A stretch of DNA of 64,000 nt from Lytechinus variegatus (taxonomy: Eukaryota > Echinodermata > Echinoidea > Temnopleuroida > Toxopneustidae): positions 49,844,240 through 49,908,239 of the forward strand of contig NC_054740.1 in assembly GCF_018143015.1 (NCBI RefSeq). Reading direction: 5' to 3'. Positions 62,619 to 64,000 of this stretch are shown piece by piece. Under the pieces are notes generated by a model that saw only the letters and a program-made list of their open reading frames with translations, was not told the DNA's origin and did no database searches. Position 1 is the stretch's first letter; every line of letters starts with the position of its first letter. A program made the translations under genes and the position numbers.

Positions 62619-63485
62619 CATATAAGTGTCCAAACATCATAACATTTATTTATAAAATATTTGTGCTATCATGACAAATTTGTTATCAAACAAATGAGTT
62701 TATCATGCCTCTTCACCACATTGCTTTGTCATCAGGAGCTGAAAAATATTTAGGTGTCGTCCCCCCCAAAAAAAAAAAAATTATAATAATAATAATAATC
62801 TTAATATTTTAGGCAAATTAAAACTAAAAACTTGACAAAAATATTAATTTTTGCTAGTTACTTCTCAACTCAAATATTTCAGATTACACTTTCGGTTCAG
62901 TGGTGACATGATAGAAAATGTAATATAAATTAAAGATTTGGCATTAATATATTTCTATGAAACGATTTTTGAAAATATAAATAATAGAATATATTTGGCA
63001 CGAATATTACTTTTATTTCTTCAAAGAAAATTCCACATGAAATATACTTTAATTCCAGCGGCATCCCAATCATGCGGAAGAGCTTAATGCGCGTTTTCAT
63101 CAAATTGTAGTATTTATGATTCTGAAGATTTGTAAATTTTATGATCTTTGGCAAGCCAACAAATTTCACTTAATACAATGGGCGTATGTAATTTTTTTGG
63201 CTTTACGTTTTCAGGATAAAAAAAGTTATAGCAGTATAATAAGATTTTGACAGAGAAGTTCTGTCGCATATTAAGTCGATCCGAAGAAAATTAATATGAA
63301 TCTCGTTTTAGGGGATCATAATGAAACATTTAGATTATGATCAAACACTGGGATATGTCCATTAGAAATCTAAGGTAGATCTGAAGTGACAGAGCCCGAT
63401 TACACTACAAGCACACCCAGCTGAACTTTGATGAATGACTCCAGGATGAATTTTGATGAAATCAGCTTAGAATGCCATTATTTAA
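62619..63485. other. Gene-free stretch, nothing recognised
   Basis: AT-rich, with a C7/A13 run and a short TAA repeat near 62760-62805. No exon or element end was recognised. Confidence 0.35.
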
Positions 63486-64000
63486 CCCTTATTAAACTTG
63501 GGGGGCTGGGTCAATTTGACCCCCCTCCCCTAGACATATTTCGTCATTAAGCCGTCGCGCTAATATTTTTGACCGCGCCGATCGCTGACTTTTGAGACCA
63601 AATTTGCGACGCCGGGCACACGGTTTCTCTACCCAACATTTTGTAAGTGCATGTCGAACCCCAAATTGCTCAAAAACGCGTTTTCGTGTATACAAAGTCA
63701 ATGAAAATTGTGTTTTTCAATCGAAAGTCATAAATGTATGATTATTTTTCCATGTGTTAATCTAATTGGATTTATTTTATGCAATTTATGATCGCAAAAG
63801 TGTCTCCGACGAATTTCATCGGAAAAACACTGAACCAAGGTTAAAAAACAGAGAAATACGTAGGAATGAAAACAAACAATAAAATACATAAAAAATTATT
63901 GTATCTTTGCAATTTTTTGTGTTGTTTGTCCGAAATCTAAAAAAATTGATTCATTCACCGAATGTGAGCATTCTTCTAGCTATTAAATTAAAGGCAAAAA
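63486..64000. mobile_element. TTAA-flanked element, copy 3 (cut by window end, inverted)
   Basis: TTAA at 63482-63485 precedes CCCTTATTAAACTTGGGGGG. The following text is the reverse complement of the right part of the copies at 25780 and 39219 (GAGACCAAATTTGCGACGCC, then ACATTTTGTAAGTGCATGTC). Confidence 0.6.

Overview
The window looks like a metazoan genome, most likely an echinoderm such as a sea urchin. That is an inference from the AT-rich, intron-rich genes with GTAAGT donors, the AGGCCTA/CTAGATCTAG-rich tracts, and the dense mix of small inverted-repeat transposons. No ribosomal RNA gene or convincing tRNA gene was seen. Everything here was read by eye, without homology searches; exon joins were accepted only where splice sites and codon phase agree.

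All recognisable coding sequence is on the minus strand and falls into two families. One is a CACTA/EnSpm-type (TNP2-like) transposase at 9851-13167. The other is a set of six loci related to SAMD3 (sterile alpha motif domain-containing 3): gene A (494-9477, apparently intact, eight exons, 542 aa, with a PB1-like N-terminus), gene D (21871-23802, truncated), gene G (SAM-domain exons at 54099-54165 and 24097-24227), gene C (27814-33426, damaged), gene E (36225-40415, decayed) and gene F (one exon, 54735-54925).

These genes sit inside a nest of DNA elements whose ends resemble one another: termini of the form CACTSTAAAAA (or close to it), often with a TA on each side, followed by 150-600 bp of element-specific short subterminal repeats. 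From outside inward: gene F's locus is interrupted by an element ending at 54542 that carries gene G. Gene G's first intron holds element E3 (24646-51965, gene E). E3 in turn holds element E1 (25045-34689, gene C) and a 9.7-kb tandem array (41558-51262). Gene G's second intron holds element E2 (18938-24074, gene D), and further left two more right ends, at 18598 and 17266. The 17266 end is the best candidate for the right end of the element that carries the transposase and gene A; its left end lies outside the window. In every case the carried gene starts close to the right end and reads left, so all are in the same orientation.

The working model is that an animal CACTA-like group carries two genes, a TNP2-like transposase and a SAMD3-like accessory gene whose N-terminus is an oligomerisation module (PB1 in A, SAM in G). 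A leader exon near 16884 could splice to either the transposase (acceptor at 13183) or gene A (acceptor at 9484), much as plant En/Spm makes TNPD and TNPA from one transcript. E1, E2 and E3 keep only a SAMD3-like gene. The alternative is that the SAMD3-like genes are an ordinary host multigene family repeatedly hit by transposons.

The rest is smaller repeats: MITEs with TA, ATT or TTAA target duplications, a GC-rich minisatellite inside a 1.8-kb element (1990-3779), a nested foldback pair (55526-56273), a perfect 40-bp inverted repeat (60413-60701) and several short tandem duplications. From 55 kb to the end I see no supportable gene.
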